From: Neolecta irregularis DAH-3
Lineage: Eukaryota > Ascomycota > Neolectomycetes > Neolectales > Neolectaceae
Length of the DNA stretch: 12,554 bases
Reading direction: 5' to 3'
Assembly (NCBI GenBank): GCA_001929475.1
Contig: LXFE01000931.1
Location: forward strand, 1 to 12,554
In this document: piece by piece, positions 1 to 7,760 of the stretch
Numbering within the stretch: position 1 is the stretch's first letter
Layout of the letters: every line of letters begins with the position of its first letter
Program-made: the position numbers and the translations under genes
Notes under the pieces: generated by a model
Database searches by the model: none
What the model was told of the DNA's origin: nothing
The model's input: only the letters and a program-made list of their open reading frames with translations

Positions 1-262
1 GAGTCAGAAAGAAAAGTCTATTTGAACAAGATGAGGTACGAGAGAAGTCGTATGACATTGGATCTGGAATACGTCAATGGCCGTAGCTGTTTTATTTTTA
101 TCGCCAACCTTGACCTTCAGTGATTAAGGCTCGATTTGAAACTTAGAATACAGCAGCAAGCGCAACTATATCACAGAACCTTCCGACAAGAGTATTCATC
201 GCGTAATCCAGTCGCTTATTTAAATTCTCTGTGCGATCTGCGATCAATTGTGCAGAAGTCAT
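1..262 (-). CDS. MED22: Mediator complex subunit 22 (MED22/Srb6), 5' part, runs off left edge
   Basis: Exons on the minus strand: 262-152 and 114-40. The intron at 151-115 is 37 nt. A second intron starts at 39 with GTACC and contains a CTGAC branch site; its AG lies beyond the window. The 62 visible residues begin MTSAQLIADRTENLNKRLDY. MED22 family members have a matching start: a coil with NKRL, then a stretch ending in the K-[IV]-[EG]-D type motif (here VKVGDKNKTA). Homologs are about 120-140 residues, so roughly half is seen. MED22 is a small helical subunit of the Mediator head module, bridging activators and RNA polymerase II in the nucleus. It is divergent to the eL43 gene, with 135 bp between start codons. 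Seen: the spliced open frame, ATG and splice sites. Inferred from remembered family sequence: the identity. Confidence 0.72.
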
Positions 263-397
263 CGTGTTGGGCTGGCTGATCAGTTGATGGATGGTTCCCT
301 AATTATACCAAAAAGGGAAATTGGGATGACCATTAATTATGGCTTCTTCTGGCAGACAGTCACCATAAGGAATCAACCGCCAAGATTATATACCACA
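263..397. promoter_or_regulatory. Shared divergent promoter MED22 / eL43
   Basis: These 135 bp separate the two start codons and must hold both promoters and both 5' UTRs. I see no clear TATA box inside it. A TATTTAAAT stretch near 216-226 lies inside MED22 exon 1 and could serve eL43 only if its transcript starts well upstream of its ATG. Confidence 0.5.
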
Positions 398-813
398 ATG
401 TCCAAAAGAACTAAGAAAGTCGGTACGTACTCTTTCGTATCGATGCGATAAGGTATTAACAGTATACAGGTGTTACCGGTCGATATGGGTATTTTATTAC
501 ACAATCAGTTGAAAATGTCTAACATCAAGAACACGATATGGTGCCTCCCTTAGAAAACAAGTGAAAAAGATGGAAATCAGTCAACACGCTCGCTATATTT
601 GCACATTTTGTGGGAAAAACTGCGTTAAACGAAAGGCTGTTGGAATTTGGCATTGTTCTGGTTGCAAGAAGACTTTAGCGGGTGGTGCTTGGACTGTATC
701 GTAAGTCTTTCCTAGATTTGGCAAATATTAGATATCTAATTGGTCATAGTACGAGTGCTGCTACGACTGTTCGATCTACTATTCGACGGCTGAGAGAATT
801 GGCTGAAGTATAA
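398..813 (+). CDS. RPL37A: 60S ribosomal protein eL43 (RPL37A)
   Basis: Exons 398-422, 470-488, 530-700 and 750-813 give 92 residues, the normal length for eL43. The introns are 47, 41 and 49 nt with donors GTACGT, GTATTT and GTAAGT; the second ends with a TCTAAC branch site 7-10 nt before the AG. The protein starts [20 protein letters not shown] and has the family's zinc ribbon with Cys39, Cys42, Cys57 and Cys60 (CTFC...CSGC), followed by [10 protein letters not shown] and an arginine-rich C-terminus ending RELAEV. It is a component of the large cytosolic ribosomal subunit, and the zinc ribbon binds 28S rRNA. Exon 2 is a 19-nt microexon that encodes part of the conserved TGRYG segment, so skipping it would break the frame. 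Identification is near certain. Confidence 0.96.
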
Positions 814-1054
814 AGTCTTGTAGAAAATGTAATGGATATCCTTCCAACCAATTCTTTACATCATTTCGGGCCCCACTTCTTAAAGCTGTCGATTTGAGCT
901 GGAGCCCTGAGAGAGGAAATACGACTGCAGAGCTTTTCTTCTGTGTAAGGTCAAAGTTTTACATTTACCTCCTGCGTTCAAATCTTTCGGCCGTTCCGGA
1001 TGAAATCGTCAAATCTTCCAAGGCCCATCCATATACATACACTTTATTTCTAAT
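814..1054. other. Convergent 3' region, eL43 and SPOUT1
   Basis: This 241-bp stretch lies between the stop codons of two converging genes. I see no credible ORF or RNA gene. It presumably holds both 3' UTRs and polyadenylation sites. Confidence 0.5.
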
Positions 1055-2169
1055 CTATATTATGCCCTTTTCCTTGATCGGCCCTCTCAATTGTCCCAGG
1101 GTGATCAAAACAGCCTCTTCAGTTCGAATAGTCCTACTACCCTGTTCAGGACACGTATTGATCCAAAGATCAAATAGTTCTTTCGCATCTGAACCCTGTA
1201 TCTCCAAAGCAGGATCATTGTCTATAGCGTATTCAATCCCTGCAAGACCCCCAAACACAACCAACATATGTGAAAACTCTGGTATTGAAATCGACGAGAT
1301 TTCATCACCACGCTCAGAAGTTCCGAGAGTAATATCATAGCCATTCTTTCATGAGAATATGAAAGCAAGGGTAGGAGGAGTTACCGTGTAAGGAGATTCC
1401 GTGAATACAGCAGATATGGAATCTGCTATGCGGACTTTATAGCCCCAATACAATCCCACTTCCTGCTTTGGTGTAGTGGAGGGAACGATTTCCCCTTCTA
1501 TATATTCCCCATAATTTTTCTTAATTCGCACGGTCACTCGTGTGTTTTGGTGAATTCTTTTTCCTGGTACAAATACTCTCAAACGAAGACCGGCATCGAC
1601 TAAAGTCCCATTCTTTGCGAAATCAAGGAGAGTTATTCCTTCGCGAAAGGGTAGATCGTCATCTATCCGCAGATGATGAGGACAATCCAGCGGATTTAAA
1701 AGTCCAGCGAATTTTAAATCTCTATGCATCGGAAAGATGGATTTGCGAAGATACTGAGGAGTCTCGAGGTATTGCAATATTTTGGCTAGAAAAATGTCAG
1801 AGGCACTCAGGCCGGCATGTTTCTCCATATACGGATGTTGGTCGTCTGACTTTTTAGGAGTATCATCATATATCACGATTTCGTCGACGTTGAAAATAGC
1901 GAGGGACCGAGCTATCTTGTTGATCAATGAAAAGGTCTCCAAGGGAGGGGTTACAGAACCAGCGAGGGCAGTTTTGAGTTCTGGGGTTTGTGAATTTGCG
2001 ATTATGCTGCCAGGCAGGGCGACAGAGAGTGTATACTTTTGGCCGTGGTCTTTGAGAATGGGATTTGCAGAAGGCTTGGAGGTGTCAATGTGTCCTGGGT
2101 TATAGTGTTTTCTCTTTGGTTCAGAATGGGATGGCGGTGGTAGTGGGATACCTTTTTTTGTGGGGGCAT
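1055..2169 (-). CDS. SPOUT-domain RNA methyltransferase, C9orf114/SPOUT1 family
   Basis: Exons on the minus strand: 2169-2152, 2113-1385 and 1345-1055, giving 345 residues. Introns are 38 nt (2151-2114) and 39 nt (1384-1346). The long frame over exon 2 has no ATG of its own. An 18-nt exon encoding MPPQKK supplies the start and joins in frame to RKHYNPGHID. Family hallmarks follow in order: YTLSVALPGSI, FNVDEIVIYDD, ILQYLETPQYLRKSIFP, FAGLLNPLDCPHH, VGLYWGYKVRIADSISAVF, GYDITLGTSERGD, LVVFGGLAGIE and NTCPEQGSRTIRTEEA. The last two form the knotted SAM-binding half of the SPOUT fold. Human SPOUT1 is 376 residues and has an extra basic N-terminus, much shorter here. The family acts on RNA in the nucleus; human SPOUT1 is also tied to centromere/spindle function. 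The exact substrate cannot be read from sequence. Confidence 0.92.
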
Positions 2170-2317
2170 GGTGGTGGGAGTGGCAGGAATTTGGGGAGAG
2201 GACTGCAACAGACCCTAACTTCCTTCCATCGTCCACCACAAAAAGCGGTAGTGAAGGGATTCAATCACCGATTGCAGACTGACGGGCTAATTGATAGGAG
2301 CGACGCAGAAGGTGACG
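2170..2317. promoter_or_regulatory. Divergent promoter region SPOUT1 / PSF1
   Basis: These 148 bp separate two divergent start codons. I see no clear TATA box. The sequence changes here from about 40% GC on the SPOUT1 side to about 60% GC in PSF1. Confidence 0.45.
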
Positions 2318-2946
2318 ATGTATGGCGATCTTGCTGCAAAATTGGTTAGCGATGCGAAGCGCATGCAACAGCTCGTGACGCTGCCGGCGTACCAGCAGGA
2401 GCTTGTGCGGGAGATCTGCCGCGAGGTGCAGCACCTAGATGAAGAGGCGAATGTACATTTGGAGGCAGCAGGTGGAAGCGATATCCGCCAGCAGAACGAG
2501 GCCGCGGCGTGTACTGTGCTCGTCCAATATCTGTGCATGCGCCGCAACAAGCGTTGTCTGCTGGCATACCATCGCGCGCGCATGGAGCGACTCGAGCAGG
2601 CGTGCTGGAGCGCTGTAGGCTGGGAGCAGACAGGCGGCGGAGGATTGTCTGCGTCAGAACAGGAATATGCGCGGCGGTACACGGAGCTGGTCGCGGGTTG
2701 TGCGGGTCGATGGACGGAGATTGATCTTGCGGGTCCACTACTGCCACCCCGGGAATTGTTTGTGGATGTGCGAGTGCTGCGGGATGCGGGGGAGATCCAG
2801 ACTGAGTATGGGTGAGTCGATCGATTTTTGGTGGTGAGCCGCTGATGGACAGGGCGGTTGCATTGACGCGCAACAGCCAGTTCTACGCGCGACACGCCGA
2901 CGTCGAGCGGCTTGTACAGCAGGGTTTTCTCGCACGTGTTCCCTAA
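2318..2946 (+). CDS. PSF1: DNA replication complex GINS subunit PSF1
   Basis: Exons 2318-2811 and 2853-2946 with a 41-nt GTGAGT..AG intron give 195 residues. The ATG at 2318 is chosen over an upstream in-frame ATA/ATG region because fungal PSF1 starts MYGDL.NKLV.EAKR, and this frame reads MYGDLAAKLVSDAKRMQQL. Further marks are LCMRRNKRCLLAYHRARME in the A domain, then FVDVRVLRDAGEIQTEYG across the intron to NSQFYARHADVERLVQQGFL, the B domain. Length matches the family (about 200). PSF1 is one of four GINS subunits, the CMG helicase component needed to start and drive DNA replication. The gene is clearly GC-richer than its neighbours: 36 of 60 bases at 2341-2400 against 24 of 60 at 4681-4740 in the mL46 gene. 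This makes long antisense ORFs appear over it. Confidence 0.96.
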
Positions 2947-3023
2947 CTAACCACCACTGTTTCTATTCATTGCCATATCACAGCATACACTTGCTACACT
3001 CTCCCCATACCAGACTTCCATTT

Positions 3024-3464
3024 ATGCCTTGTTCAAAGTGCGAAAACAAACTTGCCTCTCTTGCAACACCCAGGTCTTGCCTCACCCTCTTCCTCGAACC
3101 CATTTGACTCCCCCTCAGCGTAAAAAAGGCATCAGACCTCTATGGCGGTGTCGGTGCTCCCAGATCTGCTGGTCCTACTGCTCCCGAACGCAAGATTGGC
3201 GAGAACAAGATGCTCTCTAAACCTGCCAAGAAAAGGTGAAGCTACAGGCCATCTTTCAGAACTGACCATATAGGTTCACGCCTTATGCCACAACCTGCAG
3301 CGACTGCGGATTGCGGACACATCAGGGCGGTAAGTACTGTCAGAGTACTCGCTCCTCCGTCCTCGTGAACTAATCTTGCAGAATGTGCATACAAACGCGG
3401 AGTCTGCGGGATTTGCGGAAAGAAGATCCTCGATATATCAGCATACAAGATGTCTGTCAAGTAG
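3024..3464 (+). CDS. CRIPT: CRIPT (cysteine-rich PDZ-binding protein family)
   Basis: Exons 3024-3073, 3119-3235, 3274-3329 and 3382-3464 give 101 residues, exactly the length of human CRIPT. Introns are 45, 38 and 52 nt; the 38-nt one has a CTGAC branch site. The protein begins MPCSKCENKLASLATPS, passes IGENKMLSKPAKKRFTPY, and ends with the zinc-finger region CSDCGLRTHQGECAYKRG then VCGICGKKILD. Zinc ligands visible are Cys3, Cys6, Cys64, Cys67, Cys76, Cys83 and Cys86. In animals CRIPT binds PDZ domains through a C-terminal TSV, and it is also a component of the human minor (U12) spliceosome. Here the end is YKMSVK, so the PDZ ligand is absent, which fits the RNA role better than the synaptic one. 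It starts 77 bp after the PSF1 stop. Confidence 0.95.
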
Positions 3465-4007
3465 TTCATCTAATGAGAGCTTCATGGTACTCCGTTCAGG
3501 ACTAGGGCAGAGTATACTACTGGTTCCAAACATTATCTTGCTTTCCTTATCAAGGTTTACATTCATGCTAAAATGGCTTATCTAATACGTACTCATCATT
3601 CAATGTCAAAGATTTATTCTGGCATGGCATCACTAATGGACTGACTATGATTCTGGAAAGCAGGAGTTAGACTGTTGGGCTAGACTAGTTGGGCACGGAT
3701 GTTTCAACTAATTAATAAATCAGGAAACAGAGTAATATGTATAATAACAGTCCATGCTGCTGCGTTGAATCATAAAGCACTTAGTAGCATTGGTCTTAAG
3801 ACTACAATCCAAGTTAGAAATACAAAGAGCATTACTGGTAATACAAAAGGCCGGCTATAGTGGAAATAAAGAAATAGTTGTGCTACCAAGGGTCCACTCA
3901 CCATTCATTGCATTGACCGGACAAAAAGTTCACTAGACATTCATATGTTGGCTCCAGAAATTATCTTTTTCAAATACCAAAACATAACGTTACATACCCA
4001 TCACCGG
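3465..4007. other. Convergent intergenic region, CRIPT and mL46
   Basis: This 543-bp AT-rich stretch lies between two convergent stop codons. It should hold both 3' UTRs. I see no tRNA B-box or repeat array. The only gene-like signal is a short spliced ORF on the minus strand at 3908-3720, listed separately. Confidence 0.5.
3720..3908 (-). CDS. Possible small spliced ORF with a p24/TMED-like start (relic or chance)
   Basis: Proposed exons on the minus strand: 3908-3902, 3854-3836 and 3801-3720, giving 35 residues. Both introns look typical for this genome: 47 nt with GTGAGT, and 34 nt with a TTTCTAAC branch site. The peptide begins MNAGLLYYHLKTNATKCFMI. The LYYHL....KCF arrangement recalls the mature start of p24/TMED cargo receptors, where an L-[YF]-F-x-L segment precedes KCF. 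However, no signal peptide precedes it, and the rest of the luminal GOLD domain, the coiled coil and the transmembrane segment are missing downstream. It may be a degraded gene fragment, a short peptide gene or a coincidence. Low confidence. Confidence 0.2.
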
Positions 4008-5099
4008 TCACCGATCACTCAACGCGTGCCGAATGCCCAGCCAATAGTCCGGCGCAACATATTCCTTAATCTCTTCCTTGGTCAACCACATAAAATCCTT
4101 GACATCCGATCCATTCGGAACAGCCTGTCCTGCGAAAATATGCGCACGAAGGAAAAATATCTGCAGTTCAACACATTTGATGATATCCTGGAATTTACCC
4201 TTGCCCCACGTAGAAGAGTTCGGTTTTGTTTTGCTTCAGGGTACGAATACCGATAATGACAAACTGGTGTCTCTCCAACAAACCATGTATTCATATTCTT
4301 TCCAACAGCAGTGTGTAGTGCTATTTCCGCAGACTACCACAGTCAGAAACCCTTTTTCCTCTCGAGGGAATCACCGTGTGTAATACGCCTCCGTTGGCAA
4401 CAGAAATCTGAGGAAATCTCCATGCATTCTCTTCCCGGTTCTTCTGAATTAAAAGATATAACCGTCTATCCAACTTTCTATCCAAACTCCGTGTGTCGTT
4501 CGTTCTATCAGCTTCGGTGATCCTATCGTTCGGAACAACAACATCGTCTTCCCGCAATACAGACTCCTCATCTTTACTCATCTCCGTTTTCTCCTCCTCT
4601 CCAACCTTTGTTTTTCGGCGACCTAGTAATTTCTTTTCATCCAATACGGCATAACCGCCTTGAATCCATCGCTTCTCGGCGATCGATCCTTTTCTAAAGT
4701 AGAAATTCGCTGAAAATCTAGCTGCGAGTCGTTGCTCTAAACTCAACTGGTAATCGTAAAAGGCTTTTTCAAAAGGTGTAGGTAATTTTATAATTTGTGG
4801 GACTCGTGTTAAGATTACTCCTGCTTTGATTCCCCAGGGATATCGGGACCCTTTTCTTTCTGGTTCGATAAGATGCTCATCTGCTGATTCCAATAGTTGA
4901 TCTACTGCGATGTTTGATCTTTTATTTGATGTCGAGAAGTTGGAGCATTGATTCAGACGCCGAAAGGCTTTACGGGCACCTTTAACAGTTAGAACCCTCT
5001 AAAATAATGGACAGAGATACGTTTGGGCGAGACTTGGAGATCTTTTACAGTCTGGGAAACAGAATGCTCAATTCGGTAATACTGACATCGTGACAGCAT
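4008..5099 (-). CDS. MRPL46: Mitochondrial ribosomal protein mL46 (MRPL46)
   Basis: Exons on the minus strand: 5099-5021, 4979-4375, 4333-4199 and 4160-4008, giving 323 residues (human 279). Introns are 41, 41 and 38 nt. The long middle frame has no ATG. An upstream exon starting MLSRCQYYRIEHSVSQTVKD joins in phase across an intron with a TTCTAAC branch site. The early part contains GARKAF/RKAFRRLNQCSNFST-like basic and hydroxylated residues, as expected of a mitochondrial presequence. The mL46 signature RITEADRTNDTRSLDRKLDR lies near residue 180, followed by WRFPQ, the glycine/alanine segment ending VCHYRYSYPEAK, GARIFFLRA and VKDFMWLTKEEIKEYV. This C-terminal half has the Nudix-like fold without a Nudix catalytic box. 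It is a structural subunit of the mitochondrial large ribosomal subunit. The reading frame changes at both late introns, which explains why unspliced ORFs are fragmented. Confidence 0.93.
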
Positions 5100-5317
5100 T
5101 AGGATTTCCGACACCCTTTTTTTTCTCGGCAGGAAGGATCAAATCAAAAGATAATGACTGAAATATGACAATGTACAATTCAATATCGGTGAATTCGATG
5201 CTGATAGTTATTATCCTACAAGATGTTTTCTTGGGGCAAAAATGGCCAGAAATTGATTCAGATTAATTAGCGGTGATTTCCCAGAAACGAAATTCCAGGC
5301 TATTTTAATATTTATTA
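5100..5317. other. Intergenic region upstream of mL46
   Basis: This 218-bp AT-rich stretch lies between the mL46 start codon and the stop of the SSSCA1-like gene; both genes are on the minus strand. It should carry the mL46 promoter and the 3' end of its neighbour. I see no ORF or clear promoter motif. Confidence 0.45.
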
Positions 5318-6174
5318 CTACTTCGCTATTTTCTGAAGAATCAAAATTGTTTCCGCGCAATCGCGAATAAATCGGAGGGATTCAGAGGGATCTGAACTGG
5401 TTGGTATTTTTGAGCTTTCGGTTTCGAGAAACTGTGATATTGCATTGATGGTTTTTTCTACTGAGGATGTTGCATTCAAAGACATACGGTCATGGCCTGG
5501 AAGGTTTGCAGGAGTCTGTTGAGGTGTTTCTAATACAGTTGGTGGGTTTAGTGGGGTATTGTTAGCGTCGTAGGTATTGTCGCAGAGTACACATAGTCTT
5601 TTCGATCGATCTTGAGGAAGTCGAAGTAACGGAACCTAGAGATTTTCAGATAGACATGAGAGAAGGAGCATCATACTGCAAAACATGACGTGTTCGGACA
5701 AATATCGCCGAGAAGAGCATATCCCAAAAGCATTTTCTCGCCAAGGGCTTCAGAAGCCCGAATTAGTTGTTGTCTGCGAAAATCGTCTGCGTAATCAACT
5801 AAAGAGAAATCCTGACTCAACATACGATCAGTGTTACTCGCCGTTTGCGGGCCCGCTGCCATTCCGTTGACCTGGCAATATTCTCCCGGAGAGTCCTTCT
5901 CGTCATCATCCATACTATTCTCCGACCGAGCGCGGTCATTCAACATTGGTATATCCACAACTCCTGGTGGATTTTGGTTCTGAGCTTCACAATATGCACA
6001 TCGATCTGGCCCTTCGTTGTTTGGAGGTCTCATATACGGAGAATAGCAGGTGGTACAGCTCTCTTGCAGCATGGTCCAACCTGGCGAGCTCAGTATTGAG
6101 GGATTTATTGATAGCTTACCCGCTAATAGAAGTGGACTGAGTATGGTTGAGCGATCCTGTGGCATCAGTTGCAT
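5318..6174 (-). CDS. SSSCA1/ZNRD2 (autoantigen p27) family zinc-ribbon protein
   Basis: Exons on the minus strand: 6174-6120, 6080-5677 and 5635-5318, giving 258 residues. Introns are 39 and 41 nt. The protein carries two copies of the family motif. The first is LLLAGWTMLQESCTTCYSPY with Cys27, Cys30, Cys46 and Cys49. The second is EKMLLGYALLGDICPNTSC, running over the intron into PLLRLPQDRSKRLCVLC, with Cys146, Cys151, Cys168 and Cys171. The helical C-terminus (LRFIRDCAETILILQKIAK) matches the human end, LIRACAEALRSLQQL. The human protein is linked to centromere/mitosis and tankyrase binding; the biochemical role is not settled. Intron 1 is 39 nt, a multiple of three, and has no in-frame stop, so unspliced mRNA would still read through with 13 extra residues inserted just before the first ribbon. 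A second ATG at codon 4 is an alternative start. Confidence 0.88.
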
Positions 6175-6227
6175 GAAATTGTTAAGGTGGCGTTATAGCG
6201 ATTCCCCAACTTGATATTTCGACCTCC
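6175..6227. promoter_or_regulatory. 53-bp bidirectional promoter, SSSCA1-like / twinfilin
   Basis: Only 53 bp separate the divergent ATGs of the SSSCA1-like gene (6174) and twinfilin (6228). Both promoters and leaders must overlap each other or the opposite coding regions. There is no convincing TATA box; TTATAG at about 6194-6199 is the nearest AT-rich element. Confidence 0.55.
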
Positions 6228-7411
6228 ATGAATCAATCTGGCATAACAGGAAATTCACCCAACATTTCGCATCTTCCCCTAATGTCACAGCTTCTCCCAA
6301 TCTATCGAGTGCATTCGCGGATTTCATTTCAAACAAAGGCATTAGGGCGCTCAAGATATCAATTGTCAATGGTATGAGCTTTGGGACAACCCCATTTTAA
6401 AATCTCAGAGAATCTCGAACCGAACGGGACACTGTCTATGCAGTCAGATTTTCAAAAGGACTTTGACCAGTTACAATCATTTACCACAGATACCGACCCT
6501 GCTTACATCTTGTACAAGATAAATGAATCAGATCTCCTATTTCTCCCCTATGTTCCTGCCTCAGCCAAGGTCCGAGTAATCGTGACATAAATGCTTATTG
6601 CAGGTTCGGGATAAAATGGTCTACGCATCTACCCGAAACACATTGTACAAAGAAATAGGAACTGAGAAATTTGCGGTCACCATCTTTGCGACATCGAAAA
6701 ACGACCTGACCTATCAAACTTATGACAGCCATATGAAAAGCGAAGCCGGCGAGAAACCTGAGAGCGAGAAAGAAAAGGCTTTAAGATTTGTCAGGGAAGC
6801 AGAAACGGAAGCTCACGGAACTGCTACGAGAAGACAAATTAGTAGTGGAATTTCGTTTCCTATGAGTGACGAGGCCCAATCGGCGCTTGAAAATCTCAAA
6901 ACAACCAACGAACAAACGTTCTTGGAACTTGTATGCATTGAATTTGTAGAAGGGCTAAACAACAGCGTATTAACACCGAAACTGAGATGATAGAGCTTGG
7001 ACAGCAGGCCTCGATTCCACCTTCTCAGGTTGCAACTGCTCTACCTGCAGAATCACCTCGATTCTCTCTGTTCAAGTCCGATTCTTTGGTCTGTACGTGA
7101 CATTTGTACATCTTATTTGACACTAGCGTTTATCTATACGTGTCCAGGTACATCAAAAGTCAAGGAAAGAATGTTGTATTCGTCTTCTCGGGGAGTTCTC
7201 CTGAACTACCTTACAACACAGCTTGGTTTGCAAATCGATCGCAAGGTACTTGACAATCCTCTATCAAAATTCTTATTCTAATGGACAGATTGAAACTAGT
7301 GATTGCGTAGACGTTACCGAAGAACTTGTGCAACAGCCAATCCTCCACGAAGTGAAGCAAACCCCCGGATTCGCCCGTCCGAAACCTCCTGCATACCGAC
7401 GAATACCATGA
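6228..7411 (+). CDS. TWF1: Twinfilin (two ADF-H domains, actin-binding)
   Basis: Exons 6228-6249, 6291-6371, 6409-6569, 6604-6930, 6966-7092, 7127-7245 and 7289-7411 give 319 residues, near the family's 330-350. Introns are 41, 37, 34, 35, 34 and 43 nt. The N-terminus reads MNQSGITASPNLSSAFADF, matching the conserved [ST]GIxAS start. ADF-H1 covers about residues 5-140 with VRDKMVYASTR at 89-99. ADF-H2 covers about 165-295 with FIYTCPGTSKVKERMLYSS. The tail KQTPGFARPKPPAYRR (near the end) matches the capping-protein and phosphoinositide-binding tail. Twinfilin sequesters ADP-actin monomers and helps depolymerise and uncap filaments. Intron 1 starts with GA rather than GT (see separate entry); every other intron is GT-AG. 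Without that splice the frame stops at the TGA in intron 2. A GC-AG reading from 6240 is possible but would delete the conserved GIT. Confidence 0.93.
6250..6290 (+). other. Apparent GA-AG intron in twinfilin
   Basis: The 41-nt segment starts GAAATT and ends with CTAAT then CACAG, so length, branch site and acceptor are all typical here. Only position 2 of the donor departs from GT. Removing exactly this segment restores SGITAS and the frame. A single T at 6251 would make a normal GTAATT donor, so a sequencing error, a splice-site mutation or a genuine rare GA-AG intron are all open. Confidence 0.65.
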
Positions 7412-7456
7412 AAAGTATATACGCGTGGCCCTATCTCCCCGCCAATGGCCCGGGTG

Positions 7457-7464
7457 TATATAAT
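7457..7464 (+). promoter_or_regulatory. TATA-like box
   Basis: TATATAAT in a GC-rich setting, 68 bp before the ATG at 7532. This is a plausible core promoter for the small ORF that follows; there is no other support. Confidence 0.3.
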
Positions 7465-7531
7465 CCGGCGCTTATTGCCACATAGGAATCTCCTCTTGTG
7501 TACCCCGTCTGACTTTCCCTCATTTCCCTTA

Positions 7532-7760
7532 ATGTCGTCTGTGACTTTTGTATTCTGCGTCATCTCTTCCACCTACCGGCTACCCTATGCTTCCTCAACA
7601 GATTGGAAGGATCGGTAGAAACCAAAGTTATGCTGTAAATGCTGTGGAACTGGACTTCACAAGTCAAAATGACGGTCAACGGAGTAAATCTAAGACGCCG
7701 GCTGTATATTGTACATCAAATATTTTAAAACATTGCATGCAGAGTCCGAATGACAGATAA
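7532..7760 (+). CDS. Hypothetical small spliced ORF, 58 residues
   Basis: Proposed exons are 7532-7549 and 7602-7760 with a 52-nt GTATTC..CAG intron. The product would be MSSVTF joined to IGRIGRNQSYAVNAVELDF and a polar tail ending MQSPNDR. I do not recognise a family. The V-T-x-I-G-R-I-G opening faintly resembles the first strand of mitochondrial single-stranded DNA-binding proteins, but nothing after it follows that fold. In favour: a TATA-like box upstream, an in-frame ATG and splice sites. Against: the branch site is poor and the ORF is short. Confidence 0.25.

Noticed and set aside
1-123. Plus-strand open frame of 40 codons at the left edge
   Set aside because: The minus strand of the same stretch encodes MED22 exon 2 with clean splice sites and family similarity.
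894-1340. 148-codon plus-strand open frame
   Set aside because: It is antisense to the conserved last exon of the SPOUT1 gene and has no ATG of its own in a plausible context.
2170-2239. Non-ATG start of the SPOUT1 frame near 2239
   Set aside because: The frame is open there by chance: it would start with GTG, and the spliced 18-nt exon with ATG at 2169 gives a better N-terminus.
2287-2895. Long minus-strand open frames (202 and 175 codons)
   Set aside because: They are antisense to PSF1 and result from its high GC content; the arginine/serine/proline-rich translations resemble no family.
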